The notes below the pieces were generated by a model. It saw only the letters and a list, made by a program, of their open reading frames with translations. It was not told the DNA's origin and ran no database searches. The position numbers and the translations under genes were made by a program. Below, one piece after another: positions 9,001 through 18,890 of a stretch of 26,712 nucleotides of DNA. This DNA is from Botryllus schlosseri (taxonomy: Eukaryota > Chordata > Ascidiacea > Stolidobranchia > Styelidae): positions 1 to 26,712 of the forward strand of contig ATSW01007941.1 of the NCBI GenBank assembly GCA_000444245.1, in the 5' to 3' direction. Each line of letters begins with the position of its first letter. The first letter of the stretch is position 1.

Positions 9001-12000
9001 AGCCTTGTCGATAGGGAATCCGCAAAAAGAATGTGCCAAATCTGATAGCCGAGCTTTAAGGGCAGGTATATCCTTGTACGATTTATGACGAGTGTCGACT
9101 GAAAATACTCGGGTTCATTTCAATATGAATATACTATTCAATTGTATATTGAAGTTCTGTACCGCCAAGAAGCTGTTCAAATAGTGGTTATGTATATCAC
9201 AGGATAAAATGAATTTCGTGGCGAGGTTTCAATCCCTGCATTGGGACAAATTAGGGAAATACTTCAGAAATTTTTGTTTCAAACGACTGTTCACTAATTT
9301 TATGAGACTGACAACTTCGCATCGAGAAGGTTTCGCATACATTACGAAGTTACCCTGATTGACGTTATCTCCGCATTTTTTATTTTTTACACAAACCCAA
9401 ACAAAACGTCTTTAAACAGCAATATGTTTGTATCAGCAGGTTATTGAAAAATTGCCAATGAAGATGATTTTCAACTAGACGACAGTTCATGTCAGACGAT
9501 TACTATGATGATATGACTCATGAGGTTTTAGCAGTTGTGGTGCAAAACTGCCTCATGCTTTCTCAAATTAAAAAATAAAATGAAACTTAGGTTATCAACC
9601 ATTTTAAAAATTTAGAGGTCTCGCGGACCCCCTGAAATTGCTTCGCGGACCCCTAGGGGTCCGCGGACCCCCGGTTGAGAACCGCTGAACTACTGGAATT
9701 CTTCATAGGTTCAGATTTAGTTTTCATGTAAAATTTTGTCAGTTTTAGGGTCAAAACTTTTTTTCAGGCCAAACCATTTCGTAAGGACAGACAGTTCCAA
9801 CTAGAAATGAAGAAAAGTAGTACAATTCTAACATTATGTGCGAAAACACCTAATTTGGATATACGAGGCCAAACTCTTGATTTTTTTAGGTCAAAATCTT
9901 CCCCATTTAGGTCATAACAAAATTGCCCTTCTCATCAGTCATTTTGCGTTAGAAGCGAAGATCATATTGCTATTTACTTGACAAATCCTAAGAATAAATA
10001 GTAAGTAGTTTGTAGTTTGAAAATCTGCCAAGTCGAAGTGCAAGTAGTCTAAAACATAAAGCCACGTGAGTAAGTCGTGCAAGTTGGCAAATCCTGTACC
10101 AGCGCTAGCACTACTGACCATAGTTCTATTTCAGGTACACTGAAAAAACTTACCCGGTTTCGAAGTGTCGGTTTGACCTCGCTTTGTTCTCAGGCAGTAA
10201 TCCCACCTTACGTCTGGACTGTCGATAAACTGGCCGAGATCCTTGAACAGCTCCACAAACGAGAGATGAGACGCTTTGTGGGCAGTGTAGTAGAGCATCG
10301 CCGCTCGCCATAAAGAAGGATCCCTGAGATAAAACACGCGTCAGGCGAGACCACTTGAAACGAATGACGAACGAGACGGGTCAAAAGCGAATGGCACTTG
10401 AACTGCTATCGGGTTGATGTTAGTGATTAAGGAAATGTAAGAGACAGCTGCGCAAATTTAGTTGACCTGAGAACGTTGCCAAAACGCCAGTGGCCTTGGG
10501 TGATGCACTCGTTTAAGGAACAGGCATGGGCGATTGTACAATCTATACATTTTCTTGGAATGTTTAGACGTAAATACATCATACATCAATAGATTTGCTC
10601 GAAATCAAAATCATTTTGATTAAAAATTTCATCAATCCGAACTACCTCAAGTATCGCGATACACTGAAAAAATAAGATTGGTCGAAACGACTTTAGAGGT
10701 TATTTAATCGTATATCCACCAACAAATATGGCAATAAAAAACGGATGAACTTGTTAAAAAGTGATCGCATGTCAAGACACATTCCTTATTACCACACCAT
10801 CAATGTATGCGTATTTTTACTACAGGTAATAAAAACGGAACTATCCGGGAGTTACTGTTACTGGCGCCGTTCGTACTCCCATAACATGATGTCAATCTCG
10901 TGCTCCCCCTTACTCGTTAGTCATTACATTACAAGTTGATATGCCTTTGAGTCGAAATATTTCTAAGGATTATCCTGGATATTTGGGTTGTTATGTTTGT
11001 TGCATTGAAGACTCACACGGGGTAACGATATGTCTACTTACTTTCGCATAAGAACACTGTGTAAGCTGGCGAGCCCTTCTTCCGTGGGATTAGCCGGCTG
11101 TAGTTCCAGCTGGCGCCTTATATTCAAGTTAAACCAGGTCTGTTGCCTGTTGTTATGGAAGCGCAGATGGTGCGTACCTAGAAGAAACAGCAATGGTAAC
11201 ACATATCGAGTTCACAAGAATTAGCATCAAGTGTAAATCAAAGATAGTCGGTAACGAAGTACTTCTACTCTATAGAAGTACAAAAGCGCCAGTTTCATTT
11301 CATAACTGCTAAACGTCAGGACTCACACAAACGGAATGGCAGTCTGAGATGAAATGTTGCCCTGTGCAAACTCATTTTAATTGCCTAATTGCCAATAGCC
11401 TGTTGATACAAGCATATTGCTGTTTATGCATGTTTAGAAAAAAAATGTTTGCAAAATTTCATTTTCTGCTGTGATATACATTACCGCTATTCCAGAATAA
11501 CTTCAAGATGAGGTGCTAGATAGAAATATACGTTATATGTTCATTAAAATCTCTTCCTCGCTTTTGGTGCTATACATGTTGCGACCATACCCGAAGGTGT
11601 CATTGGAAGCGTTACGCGTTATTATTACATTCGCCACCAGCTATCATTGTGGAAATGGATTTTAGACACTCGCTCATATCAAATCGATGGCTTGGAATTC
11701 TAAGACACTACCACGTATTTCGAGAAACGCAGCTAGAGAATCCGCTTTGAAAAATAACAGTCTACCCAAATTCTACATGAATAGTATGATGTTATTTTCA
11801 AGTCAAGTCATAGCCTCCAGTTAATATGTTGGACAAGACAGATCACGGCTGCACGATAATTGAGCTAAATTTGAACTAAATCTACGTCCGCGGGGTTCCG
11901 TGACGGTCCAAAAGGGGGTTAGCGAAGACAAAAAGATTGAGAACCACTGTTCTGGAGATGTATAGTGTCTTCAGTCATTTGGTGTTATTCGCGAAGGCAC

Positions 12001-15000
12001 ATCTGTCAATTTTGAAAGTAGCCAGCTCTATTAAACTGGTAAAATTATGCGACCCCTCGACCTAATCTACCTTTTGTAACTTCTTACTCGAGTACATTAC
12101 ATACATTTCAGTTTCTACTTCCACTTATAGAGATTACTCATTCTCAAAGTAGTTTCGGCAAACACCTATCTTCGTTATATCGCAATCTCATTGTGTATTG
12201 ATCTGATAGAAAATTCAATAAAATGACTGACATGTCTTAGAAATTACAGCTCCTTCTTGAGCAGCAACCCTGCCAACTTTGATACCCTCTGCGTATAATT
12301 GTGTAGTGTCAATAATTGTGTAGTGTCACCTACCTATCTCGTGGCGTAGCAATCCTTCCACCCAGAATTCCCGTGCCGAAGATTCTCGTATGCTGAGAGT
12401 AGGCCTGCCGCCGTTGATAGTCATGGCCGCTCTCGAAAGCAAGTCGTTGCTTATATCGACCACCACCTCGCCCAGAAATCCCTCGCGCTCCAAATAACGC
12501 TTCACGCTAAAAGTAAACATTATGACGTCACCGATACGATCCAATCACATCACGGGAATGGCTCACGTGTTCCAGATCTCTGTTTTGGAAAGAACGCGAC
12601 CGCCCGTGGCTGCTTCAAACTTTTCGTAATTTCCGTAGCGTTTCAGCACGCGGTGTAGTATTGCAGTGGCCTGATAAGCATGAACGCGAGTTGAACTTTC
12701 GACTGCACCGGTATTCGAGCCGACATGACCACTCGATAAATCGAGACTTCTAGCTGTTTAATTCGGGGCTACCTAATTTTGAGATCCGCGAAAGAGAACA
12801 CTCTTTACATCCGACATTAGCATGCAATGAAACGGGAGAACGGTGATCGGTCATGGGTTTAACAAAAAAAGGTCATTTTTCCGAGACTGTTTCTGCGGTT
12901 GATTTACGTTGAGTTGACCTTTTTTTAGTCAACCCTCGTGTCAATTGTGCGAAAAGTCAATTTTAAACCCCATTTAGTTGTCTTAATGTCATCACCTAAC
13001 ACTCACGGTAATGAAAGAGGACGATTTCCAAAAGAAGAGAAGATTTCGGTTTCTTTGAATATTGAGGACAAATTCTCTTGAAACAGGACATACGCCATAC
13101 CGATCTAATTTGACTAATTAGAGCAAATTGCCGGTAATCTAGTTCTAAGACAATTATTGAAATGTTGTTACGCTCTTATTTCAATTTCAATTTCTGGAAA
13201 TGCTACAGGAGGAACATATAGTGTGAAACGAGTCAAGCGTGGTGGTTACTGTACAGACATTTGCCAATTTGTAAAATCTGAAAATTTTCTAGTCCACCAT
13301 CGACCAGACCTACTTTTTGGTACCGCTTACCCGAGTCCTTTTCATATCGTCATTATATACCTCTACTAGAGTATTTTGACATGTCCTTGGAATTGCTACT
13401 GCTACATGTAATCGAGCAGAAATTTACGGAGTTAGTTCTACCTTCACTTGAGTGGCAACGCTGACCGCTGTGACAACCTCCGACCGCCATACGATTTGAA
13501 TGTAAGCGTTTTACAATCCCGAATTAATATATGCGCATTGAAATCCATATTAATCGTGGAATGCCGTGTACAAATTTATCAATTATGACTTGAAGTCGAA
13601 ATTAATCAATTCCTTCATAGCTGGTCATCAAAACCATGTACCGGTGCTAGGTTTCACGAAGATCTACCCGAAACGTGTACTCGATAGACGAGCAATCGTA
13701 AAGCAATCGGACCAGATATTATGGGCGGATCAGAATAAACGTGCCCTCGGTTTGATCCTACGAGACACAATATATAGGAATGTAACAGTAACGACTTCTA
13801 TAATAACGTCCACCAAAGAGGCAAACACAGGCCTATACAGTCACATGTGCTCCACGGAGCCGGGAGATATAGTTACAAAGACTGTGTATTCTTGCGGCTT
13901 CAGTAAACACGCCGGCGAATATCATATAACCACAGCGGCGCGGTGAGCTATTTATGATATATCAAAGTAAACGATCGTATTTATGGAAACGTCCTTTTGC
14001 CTTAGAGAACATTATAAAATGGCTCAGGTGACAATGTTCAGATGAAGATCTCGGTCGCTGATACAGGATCATATCGGATATCTGAGAAATGTATGTGGAC
14101 TGTGGAGAGCGTGGGATTTTGACGAATCATCTTCATAACGTTATCCAAGTGATCAATATTGCTACCTAAGTAGAAGTAGAAGAAACGCCGTACATTTCTG
14201 CTTTTTCAAGCAATCGAAAATGTCCTCCGAGGACGCCCAAATGTCCTCATTTTTAGCAATTCGTAATCCTTTACAGCATTGACAGCAAAGCGATTGTATA
14301 CGGACAACTCGAAAATGCCATGAATGAAGCGAAATCTGCATTTTGACAGCAGCCACGGCAAGTTCGACAAAAGAATACAATGCCAACCGATTTCACGTGG
14401 AAGCGGGTCTCGCGATTTCTGGTCCGCTAATATCTCATTTGGGACTTGTAGAAAGTGTCCTCATTTTCGAATATCAAAATATGAACCCTGGTACTCCATG
14501 ACTACTGACCAGTGCCCACATCTGGTGCACCTTTCTCACTATACTTATAAACAAAAGCAGTGGAGTGGCGATAAACTAACCTCTTGTAGATACAAAGTCG
14601 ACGCGTTGTTGTATCGCGCCAGGGCGGCTTCGTTTGCAGGGTACCGGTACTCGAACAGCGGGTTGACCGAAAAATTGGACGCGAAAAACCGTTTCTTCTC
14701 GTCCTCGACATTGCTGGGTTTTATAGCCGCCAGAATATTAACGCGTCGACAAGGCTTACGCAGTGACTTCGCTTGCCTATTGCCGTTTCTGTCCTGCGAA
14801 AAGGTGGTATTCTGATTCCAGTCCGGTCGCTTTTTCCCGCCGATTCTCTGCGCTGAAGACATGCGCTCTTCTAGAGATTTCATTGCGTTAGGATTGCGCT
14901 GTCTCTGCATACGTGACGAAACAACTCTTGGAGTGCTGTTAGCCGATTGCGAATTGCGGTTGATTTGCTTTGCTTTCATCCCGGTTAAAGTTAAGTTCAA

Positions 15001-15627
15001 CCTCGGCGAACTGGAAGTCCGATTAGGGTTTTTATCGCGCTGTGTCTTCTGTGACTTACCGCGAAAAGCAGGGATCGCAGCCGGTTTGAATTCGTCCAGT
15101 ATGTTAGCGAAACTGACGTTTACTGATAGCTCACCGGCGTTGCTATTACAGCTTTCACAACCGGCGTCAAAGTTAGAGTTTATTTGAGTAACAGTTTGAG
15201 CGTGGGATATCCCTTCTGCTTCTTCCAACGCAGGATCACCACACACCTCAACTGATCCAGGTCTAGGCTCCGAATCAAGGCTGATGTCTTGTGCCGAACC
15301 AAGCGTAGGCTCAGAATCATGGCTGAAGGCTACATCTATAGTAGATGCATCTTGACTCTTACTTGCGGACGAGCCCATTTCTGCGATTACTCCTGTAGAC
15401 TGACGGCGCTGCAGATTGTTCTGTAGGGTATCCACTAAACTGAGCGTGCTAAAATTACCGACATCCGGGGCGCTGGCTGACTGCGCCCGGTCTCTTGGCA
15501 GCGTGACATCGTATACTTTAGCTGGCTCAGTTATTCCTTGGTATACCACAGAATCACAGTCCTCAAAGGTTGCCATAAGCTGACTTTGTTTGGATTGAAA
15601 ATCAGATGCCATAACAGCATTATACAC
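5822..15627 (-). CDS. MATCAP: MATCAP-type tubulin tyrosine carboxypeptidase (complete, six coding exons)
   Basis: Orthologue of human MATCAP/KIAA0895L and KIAA0895 (DUF1704), zinc peptidases that remove the C-terminal tyrosine of alpha-tubulin on microtubules. Coding exons: 15627-14581, 12670-12567, 12506-12334, 11177-11042, 10323-10154 and 6093-5822. All introns are GT-AG, phases agree, and the sum is 1902 bp (633 residues plus stop). Residues 1-295 are low-complexity and rich in S, N, R and K, likely disordered. The catalytic domain starts near 297 (AIKPSNVEDEKKRFF, NPLFEY) and runs almost to the end. The metal motif HEIGTH is at 439-444 with E440 as the expected general base, and NPTEEG at 471-476 may give the third ligand. 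WDYCLRTKRGQTDTS and KDQVYL are family hallmarks. Human MATCAP1 is about 470 residues; the excess is N-terminal. The start could instead be Met6 at 15612. The odd point is RFHNN at 447-451 in place of the family's RGVNN. No break is seen. Orthology is recalled, not searched. Confidence 0.93.
6152..7273 (+). mobile_element. hAT element with AATTGTAATT-rich ends and BED-finger relic
   Basis: The left end GGAGTTGGATCAATTGTAAT and the right end, inverted, CAGAGTTGGATCAATTGCAA are matching termini, followed on both sides by many AATTGTAATTG units. Near 6570-6680 the plus strand encodes GSSNLITHLKRCYPNL followed by QIYRVQKLFAPY, typical of the end of a BED zinc finger and start of a hAT transposase. 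No flanking 8-bp repeat was found. It lies in intron 5 of gene 1. Confidence 0.7.
6570..6690 (+). pseudogene. BED zinc finger fragment of hAT transposase
   Basis: The frame reads GSSNLITHLKRCYPN. The SNL-xx-HLKRxxP pattern is the second half of a BED finger. The upstream CxxC half is not clear in the same frame, so the reading frame appears broken. Confidence 0.6.
7410..7555 (+). repeat. Relic of the same hAT family as 17983-18454
   Basis: AATTAATGGACAAGCGTTAC, TGCATTTTGGAATTGAGAT and ATTCTGATATACTTGGC match 18361-18440 block by block. It then ends GACCTGCGGTCGAGAGCCCC TG, a decayed form of GGACCGGCAGTTGAGAACCACTG. Only the right part of the family is seen here. Confidence 0.6.
7629..7690 (-). 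repeat. Dispersed repeat R1, partial reverse copy
   Basis: The plus strand reads GTGGAGGTACAGAACTTCAG, TACACAATTGAATAGTGCTT and GTATTTGAG, matching the right part of R1 in reverse. Confidence 0.55.
7947..8201 (+). pseudogene. hAT transposase C-terminal (dimerisation) domain fragment
   Basis: An open frame of about 84 codons ending in TAA. It contains PTNAAVERSFSILGKLLSKD and RHFLPENAGKYLSLYYDKF. The pattern T..A.VERSFS...K......L.PEN is the hAT C-terminal dimerisation region. No start, BED finger or catalytic core lies upstream in frame, and the frame is closed by a stop at 7944. It lies in intron 5 of gene 1 in the opposite sense, 33 bp before the next hAT element. Confidence 0.82.
8235..9687. 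mobile_element. hAT element with exact 8-bp target duplication
   Basis: Ends are CAGTGGTTCTCAACC and, inverted, CAGCGGTTCTCAACC. The flanks AACTACTG at 8227-8234 and 9688-9695 are identical. Sub-terminal CGCGGACCCC units repeat near both ends. No coding capacity was recognised, so it is probably non-autonomous. A shorter relative in inverse orientation sits at about 11290-11949. Confidence 0.92.
9087..9170 (+). repeat. Dispersed repeat R1, copy in hAT 8235-9687
   Basis: GACGAGTGTCGACTGAAAAT, ACTCGGGTTCATTTCAATAT, ATACTATTCAATTGTATATT and GAAGTTCTGTACCGCC. It recurs at 22471-22557 (reverse), 23145-23205 (forward, diverged) and 7629-7690 (reverse, partial). Confidence 0.8.
9696..10153. other. 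Rest of MATCAP intron 5
   Basis: No gene or clear element. AT-rich sequence with several TTTTTTAGGTCAAAA-like runs between 9720 and 9920, perhaps an old repeat. Nothing firm. Confidence 0.4.
10154..10323 (-). CDS. MATCAP: MATCAP coding exon 5
   Basis: Encodes DPSLWRAAMLYYTAHKASHL, LSFVELFKDLGQFI, then DVRWDYCLRTKRGQTDTSKP. The acceptor TTATCTCAG completes K487 and the donor is GTAAGT. The match to human RWEYCVRAKRGQTDTSLPG is very close. Confidence 0.95.
11042..11177 (-). CDS. MATCAP: MATCAP coding exon 4 (carries TH of the metal motif)
   Basis: Encodes THHLRFHNNRQQTW..., then QLELQPANPTEEGLASLHSV and LMR, joining exon 3 to complete HEIGTHH. The second histidine ligand and the NPTEEG motif are intact. 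The family's GVNN is FHNN here. The acceptor is CTTCTAG and the donor GTAAGT. Confidence 0.94.
11290..11949 (-). mobile_element. Shorter copy of the 8235-9687 hAT family, inverse orientation
   Basis: Read on the minus strand from 11949 it begins CAGTGGTTCTCAATCTTTTT and CCTTTTGGACCGTCACGGA. It then matches 8300-8700 (e.g. AACGCGTAACGCTTCC versus AACGCATAACGCTTCC), 9189-9220 (ATGTATATCACAG) and 9410-9545 (AACAGCAATATG, TTTAGCAGTT). Blocks corresponding to about 8720-9185 and 9225-9400 are missing. The far terminus is lost. It lies in introns 3 of gene 1. Confidence 0.75.
12334..12506 (-). CDS. MATCAP: MATCAP coding exon 3 (carries HEIG of the metal motif)
   Basis: Encodes VKRYLEREGFLGEVVV through EFWVEGLLRHEI plus the first base of the next glycine. 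The human counterpart reads ...GEVVVQLSEDLLSQAVMM... and ...WLEGMLRHEIG. The intron before it is only 60 bp (12566-12507) and ends TTACTTTTAG. The donor is GTAGGT. Confidence 0.95.
12507..12566 (-). other. 60-bp intron 2 of MATCAP
   Basis: Runs from donor GTGAGC to acceptor TTACTTTTAG. At 60 bp it is near the lower limit for animal introns. Its neighbours are 1910 bp (intron 1), 1156 bp (intron 3), 718 bp (intron 4) and 4060 bp (intron 5). Confidence 0.85.
12567..12670 (-). CDS. MATCAP: MATCAP coding exon 2
   Basis: A 104-bp exon too short to stand out as an ORF. It encodes ATAILHRVLKRYGNYEKFEA and then the ATGG-R-LSKTEIWN stretch, matching the human VLEKFGTYEHFEAATGG region. The acceptor is TTATCAG and the donor CACGTGAGC. 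It ends in phase 2, and the first base of exon 3 completes a threonine codon. Confidence 0.93.
12671..14580. other. MATCAP intron 1 with repeat relics
   Basis: 12913-13095 shares blocks with 21457-21610: GTTGAC-TTTTTTAGTCAAC, TTTAGTTGTCT, then AAAGAGGACG-ATT-CAAAA. 13370-13470 carries GACATGTCCTTGGAATTGCT, the reverse of the TAGCAATTTCCAAGRCA repeat. 14200-14275 is another GAGGAC repeat in reverse. A 126-codon plus-strand frame at 13566-13946 has no recognisable domain and is within chance expectation. Confidence 0.5.
14205..14275 (-). repeat. GAGGAC-type repeat, reverse copy
   Basis: The minus strand reads AAATGAGGACATTTGGGCGT, CCTCGGAGGACATTTTCGAT and TGCTTGAAAAAG. The plus strand at 21587-21635 reads AGAGGATATTTGGGTGTCCT, CAGAGGACATTTTAGATTTC and TTGAAAAAGG. 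This is a clear dispersed repeat. A terminus-like CAGGGTTCATATTTTGATAT on the minus strand at about 14490 may bound it. Confidence 0.65.
14581..15627 (-). CDS. MATCAP: MATCAP coding exon 1
   Basis: Encodes residues 1-349. It covers the long disordered N-terminal region and the first 53 residues of the DUF1704 domain, ending ...TLYLQE just before a GTTAGT donor (phase 0). A short internal repeat, DSEPTLGS and DSEPRPGS, lies near residues 104-125. Residues about 185-295 are strongly basic, which may help microtubule contact (inference). Plus-strand ORFs over this exon are antisense shadows. Confidence 0.92.
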
Positions 15628-16560
15628 GACGGCAATCCACCTCAGAACTCAGACAAAGGCAGAGTCTATCATGTACGCAATGGAGTGCCGGCGTAAGACC
15701 AGGCTACGGTCAATCGCTCGACAATAAGAGCCCTTAATATAACACCGCCTGGCTGCCTCTCGAGAGAAAAGAACTTTGAATAGGTTATGTCAGTCGGCAC
15801 GCTGCGAACAGGCTATTATTTTATTATGAGAACAGACGCTGGAATATATTATTACCGCCGCCTACTAGCGTGGAATATTTCGGAGAAACCCCGTGACTGA
15901 TGTGATCAACTTTGCCTAAGGAGCTGCGCAAGGCAATATAAACGTCAACATGTAGATCTATAACCAACCTTAAATCGACCGTTTCAATATTTGCCTGACC
16001 AAGTTAGGCCAAAGACTGGCGCACGACAATATAGCCTAAACGTCAACATATGTCTGTAGATCTAAAACTATCTCGGATCGACTGTTTCAATATTTACGTA
16101 ATAGCTAAAATCTAACCTTTCATGCGTCAGCATATAACAAGCTGTTCTAGTGTACATACCAAGTCTCCAAACTAGAAAATTTCGGCCTCTCCAGATTAGA
16201 TTAGAATGAACAGAGATTTTTCCAGATCAGATTTTCTCGATTCTCAAAAACTTTGAAATTGAATCAAATTTCGTATCAGACAAACACAGAACAAAAAATC
16301 ATGTACACTTCATATCAAATCCGAAATGAGAATGTCTGTACCTACACCAAGCTTGGCTCTTTTAAAATAATAATAATAATATACTTGACCGTTTTCAGGA
16401 AAACCAAAAATTAGATTATAGAATTAAAATGAGAGCATGCGAACCTTCACAAATTAGATCAAAATCACATTACCGGCATTTCGCCCTCAATTATTACAAT
16501 TATACAGTCAGTTACAGAACTATTTTAATGCGATTTGGCGGCTTAATTCGCACGTTTTTT
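15628..16560. promoter_or_regulatory. Upstream region of MATCAP
   Basis: Sequence 5' of the gene 1 start. No TATA box, CpG island or known repeat is clear. It contains the imperfect tandem duplication listed separately and a short AAT microsatellite at 16368-16382. The promoter or a 5' non-coding exon may lie here, but nothing in the sequence proves it. Confidence 0.35.
15921..16097 (+). repeat. Imperfect tandem duplication upstream of MATCAP
   Basis: Unit 1 (about 15921-15996) and unit 2 (about 16012-16097) share GCGCAMGRCAATATA, AAACGTCAACAT, GTAGATCTA and TCGACYGTTTCAATATTT. Period is about 91 bp with small indels. It starts about 300 bp before the start codon on the minus strand. Confidence 0.8.
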
Positions 16561-17982
16561 CCGCCTGTTTGGGAACCACACGATCGCTAGCCTCTATATT
16601 CACGCCTAGTTCATCCGCGTGGGGCGTGATCACTTGTGACCCCGTATTGAATTACAAATTTGTAGGAGTAAACTTACATCACCCACAGAGATTACAATGC
16701 TGCTCGCTGAGACCCAGGAGCACTGAAACTCAAAACCGAAGCCGACACATTGCGCAACGGCATAAATGCGCGCCGCCGGCTCTGTCAGACAGCCGCAAAG
16801 CCCGGAGTTTCATAATAGGCCGCCTTCTCAAACCAAACAAAAGATTCGCGCGGTCTACGATTGCGCAATCTGCCTCAGCCCAACTCAAGTAGCGCAAGTC
16901 TGAATGAGGCTTGTATGATTGAGGCTTAAATCAAAATCTAATTGCACCGACACGGCATACGGAGAGAAGGATTAACCGCAGACATCATCAGATCAATTAG
17001 ATATAGCAATTTCCAAGACACGACAAAACTACTTTTAAAGTGGAAGTCGAAATTGAAAGGTCTTTAAACTACTTGAGTATGTACTTTCAAGCGGTAGATT
17101 TGGTTGGATACTTTTGGTAGGTGATCGCATGTGGCCAGTTTTGAAACTGACAAGATGCATCATTGAGACTAACGCAAAACGACTAATGGCTTTAATGACT
17201 GAAAATATATTCAGTTACCTTGGTACAGGGACTCTTTACGCGACTTTTAAGGCAATTTTACTCATTAACGTTTCAAAATCCAAGCGAATGGCTTCACCTC
17301 AAGTGGAAAAAGTCTAATAACATAATCAGTGCAAGATATGAAGAACTTACTCAAGTACCGGTACTCAGATATATGATAATACTCCGTTATTGACCACCTC
17401 TAGACGTGGACACTCAGCACACGCTTCAAGTTACCTATGACTAAAAACCGCCCAGCACGTCTAACGCCCTGTCCGCTTACAACACCAATGCTGGCTCGGC
17501 TGTCAACAATACACGAATGTGAACAGTAAACACATTACTCGTGGTTTTCGTGTTACTATTCCGTTTGAAAATCCGCCAAAATGCTGTAATGCTGTAGGTT
17601 TCTACCTTACGAAACCCCCAGAAAATATGTAACACACATTCTGTATGTGTAATTTGTGTATTATATAATAGGACAGTAGATTTCGGCTAGTTTAAAAAGT
17701 CAATTGTAAATACGCCTTTGTTAGGTCACAAACGATGCGAATTAGGAAACGGCAACGATATAAATACGCGATATAAATACGCGTTATATTGCCAAGGTTG
17801 AAAACAAGAAAAACAATAGTGCGCGTAGGAATGAAATATAAACGAACCCTGGGAAGGAACTTGATCAATAGTCACTCAATCCAAACAAGCTGATAAAAAC
17901 ACCACAGTAGCTACATTATCGCCGACGTTCGTGTTTTGATACTGCGTCTTCCTTGCAATAGTAGGTCGTGTACACTGTACAG
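16561..17982. other. Intergenic stretch, partly GC-richer
   Basis: 16561-16910 is clearly richer in G+C and CpG than its surroundings but shows no recognisable domain; the 107-codon plus frame in it looks like chance. 17000-17290 resembles the repeat relics at 1670-1970 and 21120-21240. 17751-17793 is a small hairpin-like tandem repeat. No gene recognised. Confidence 0.45.
17751..17793. repeat. Two 13-bp tandem units inside a palindrome
   Basis: CGATATAAATACG occurs twice head to tail (17756-17768 and 17769-17781). The outer ends GGCAACGATATA and TATATTGCC are near inverse complements. Confidence 0.6.
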
Positions 17983-18454
17983 CAGTGGTTCGCAACCTTC
18001 TTGAACGGTGAAACTTCAAAACAGATGCTGCGGACCGGTGAACCTACAAAAACCAAAATGCACCTTGCATTTAATTATTAAAAATGCAATCAACTATAAT
18101 GTGAGATTGGAATCTTCATTTAATTATGCCTTATTGATACTAGATAAATACGTGGTTCTATTGAAGTTTCTGCGAGGTGAAGCGCGCAAAGTCCTGTTAA
18201 AGACCACGAACTTGCTTGTGATTGTGTAGTCTCGGAAATGCAACTTTGCTATTTGCTATAGCCTCTATTATTGTGCCAAGTGTCGCTTAATTGCACTGTC
18301 GGAAAGCCCGCGTATAGCTTTCACATATAACCTGTCCAAAACGAGTTGCAGGCTACTTTCTTTAATTGATGGACAAGCGATAATAATCATGCATTTCAGA
18401 ATTGAGATGAAAAAATTCGAATATATCTGGCGGACCGGCAGTTGAGAACCACTG
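17983..18454. mobile_element. Small hAT element (472 bp)
   Basis: Ends CAGTGGTTCGCAACCTTCTT and, inverted, CAGTGGTTCTCAACTGCCGG. Flanks CTGTACAG (17975-17982) and GTGTCCAG (18455-18462) agree at six of eight bases. No coding content. Its right part recurs at 7410-7555. Confidence 0.78.
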
Positions 18455-18890
18455 GTGTCCAGCACACATTAAGTTTGCGGGATAAATACTGCTTTCTTCA
18501 TCGGAATAGTGAATCGTGTATACTACAAATTTAGTTAGGGCAAGGGTTTCCAACCTATTTTAGCTCATGGTCAACTAAACTAGAACATGGCGTCGATCCA
18601 GCAACCTTCAACAAAAGCTCAACAATGACCATCACATTTGCCTGCTATCACGGCATATATAGGAATGTGATGATCAGTTGAAGTCCTAATCACCTAATAC
18701 GATTTGGAGTGTGATCTTTTTTACAAGACATCGCCCTAAAGACGATATGATTGGTAACCCTGACTTAACATCAGCGGTTCTCAACCTTTTTCGACATGCC
18801 CCCCCCCCTTGGCGATGGTCAAAAAAATCGCGCCCCCCTGACCCCCCACCTACATTTATCGTCAGGTCAAAAAGAGCACATCATCTAATA

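Noticed and set aside
13566-13946. 126-codon plus-strand ORF in MATCAP intron 1
   Set aside because: No domain, signal peptide or family likeness. In six frames of 26.7 kb of this composition, about one such frame is expected by chance.
14324-15187. Long plus-strand ORFs (14324-14815 and 14861-15187)
   Set aside because: They lie antisense to MATCAP exon 1 and its donor region. The minus frame carries the conserved domain; these show no domain and are shadows.
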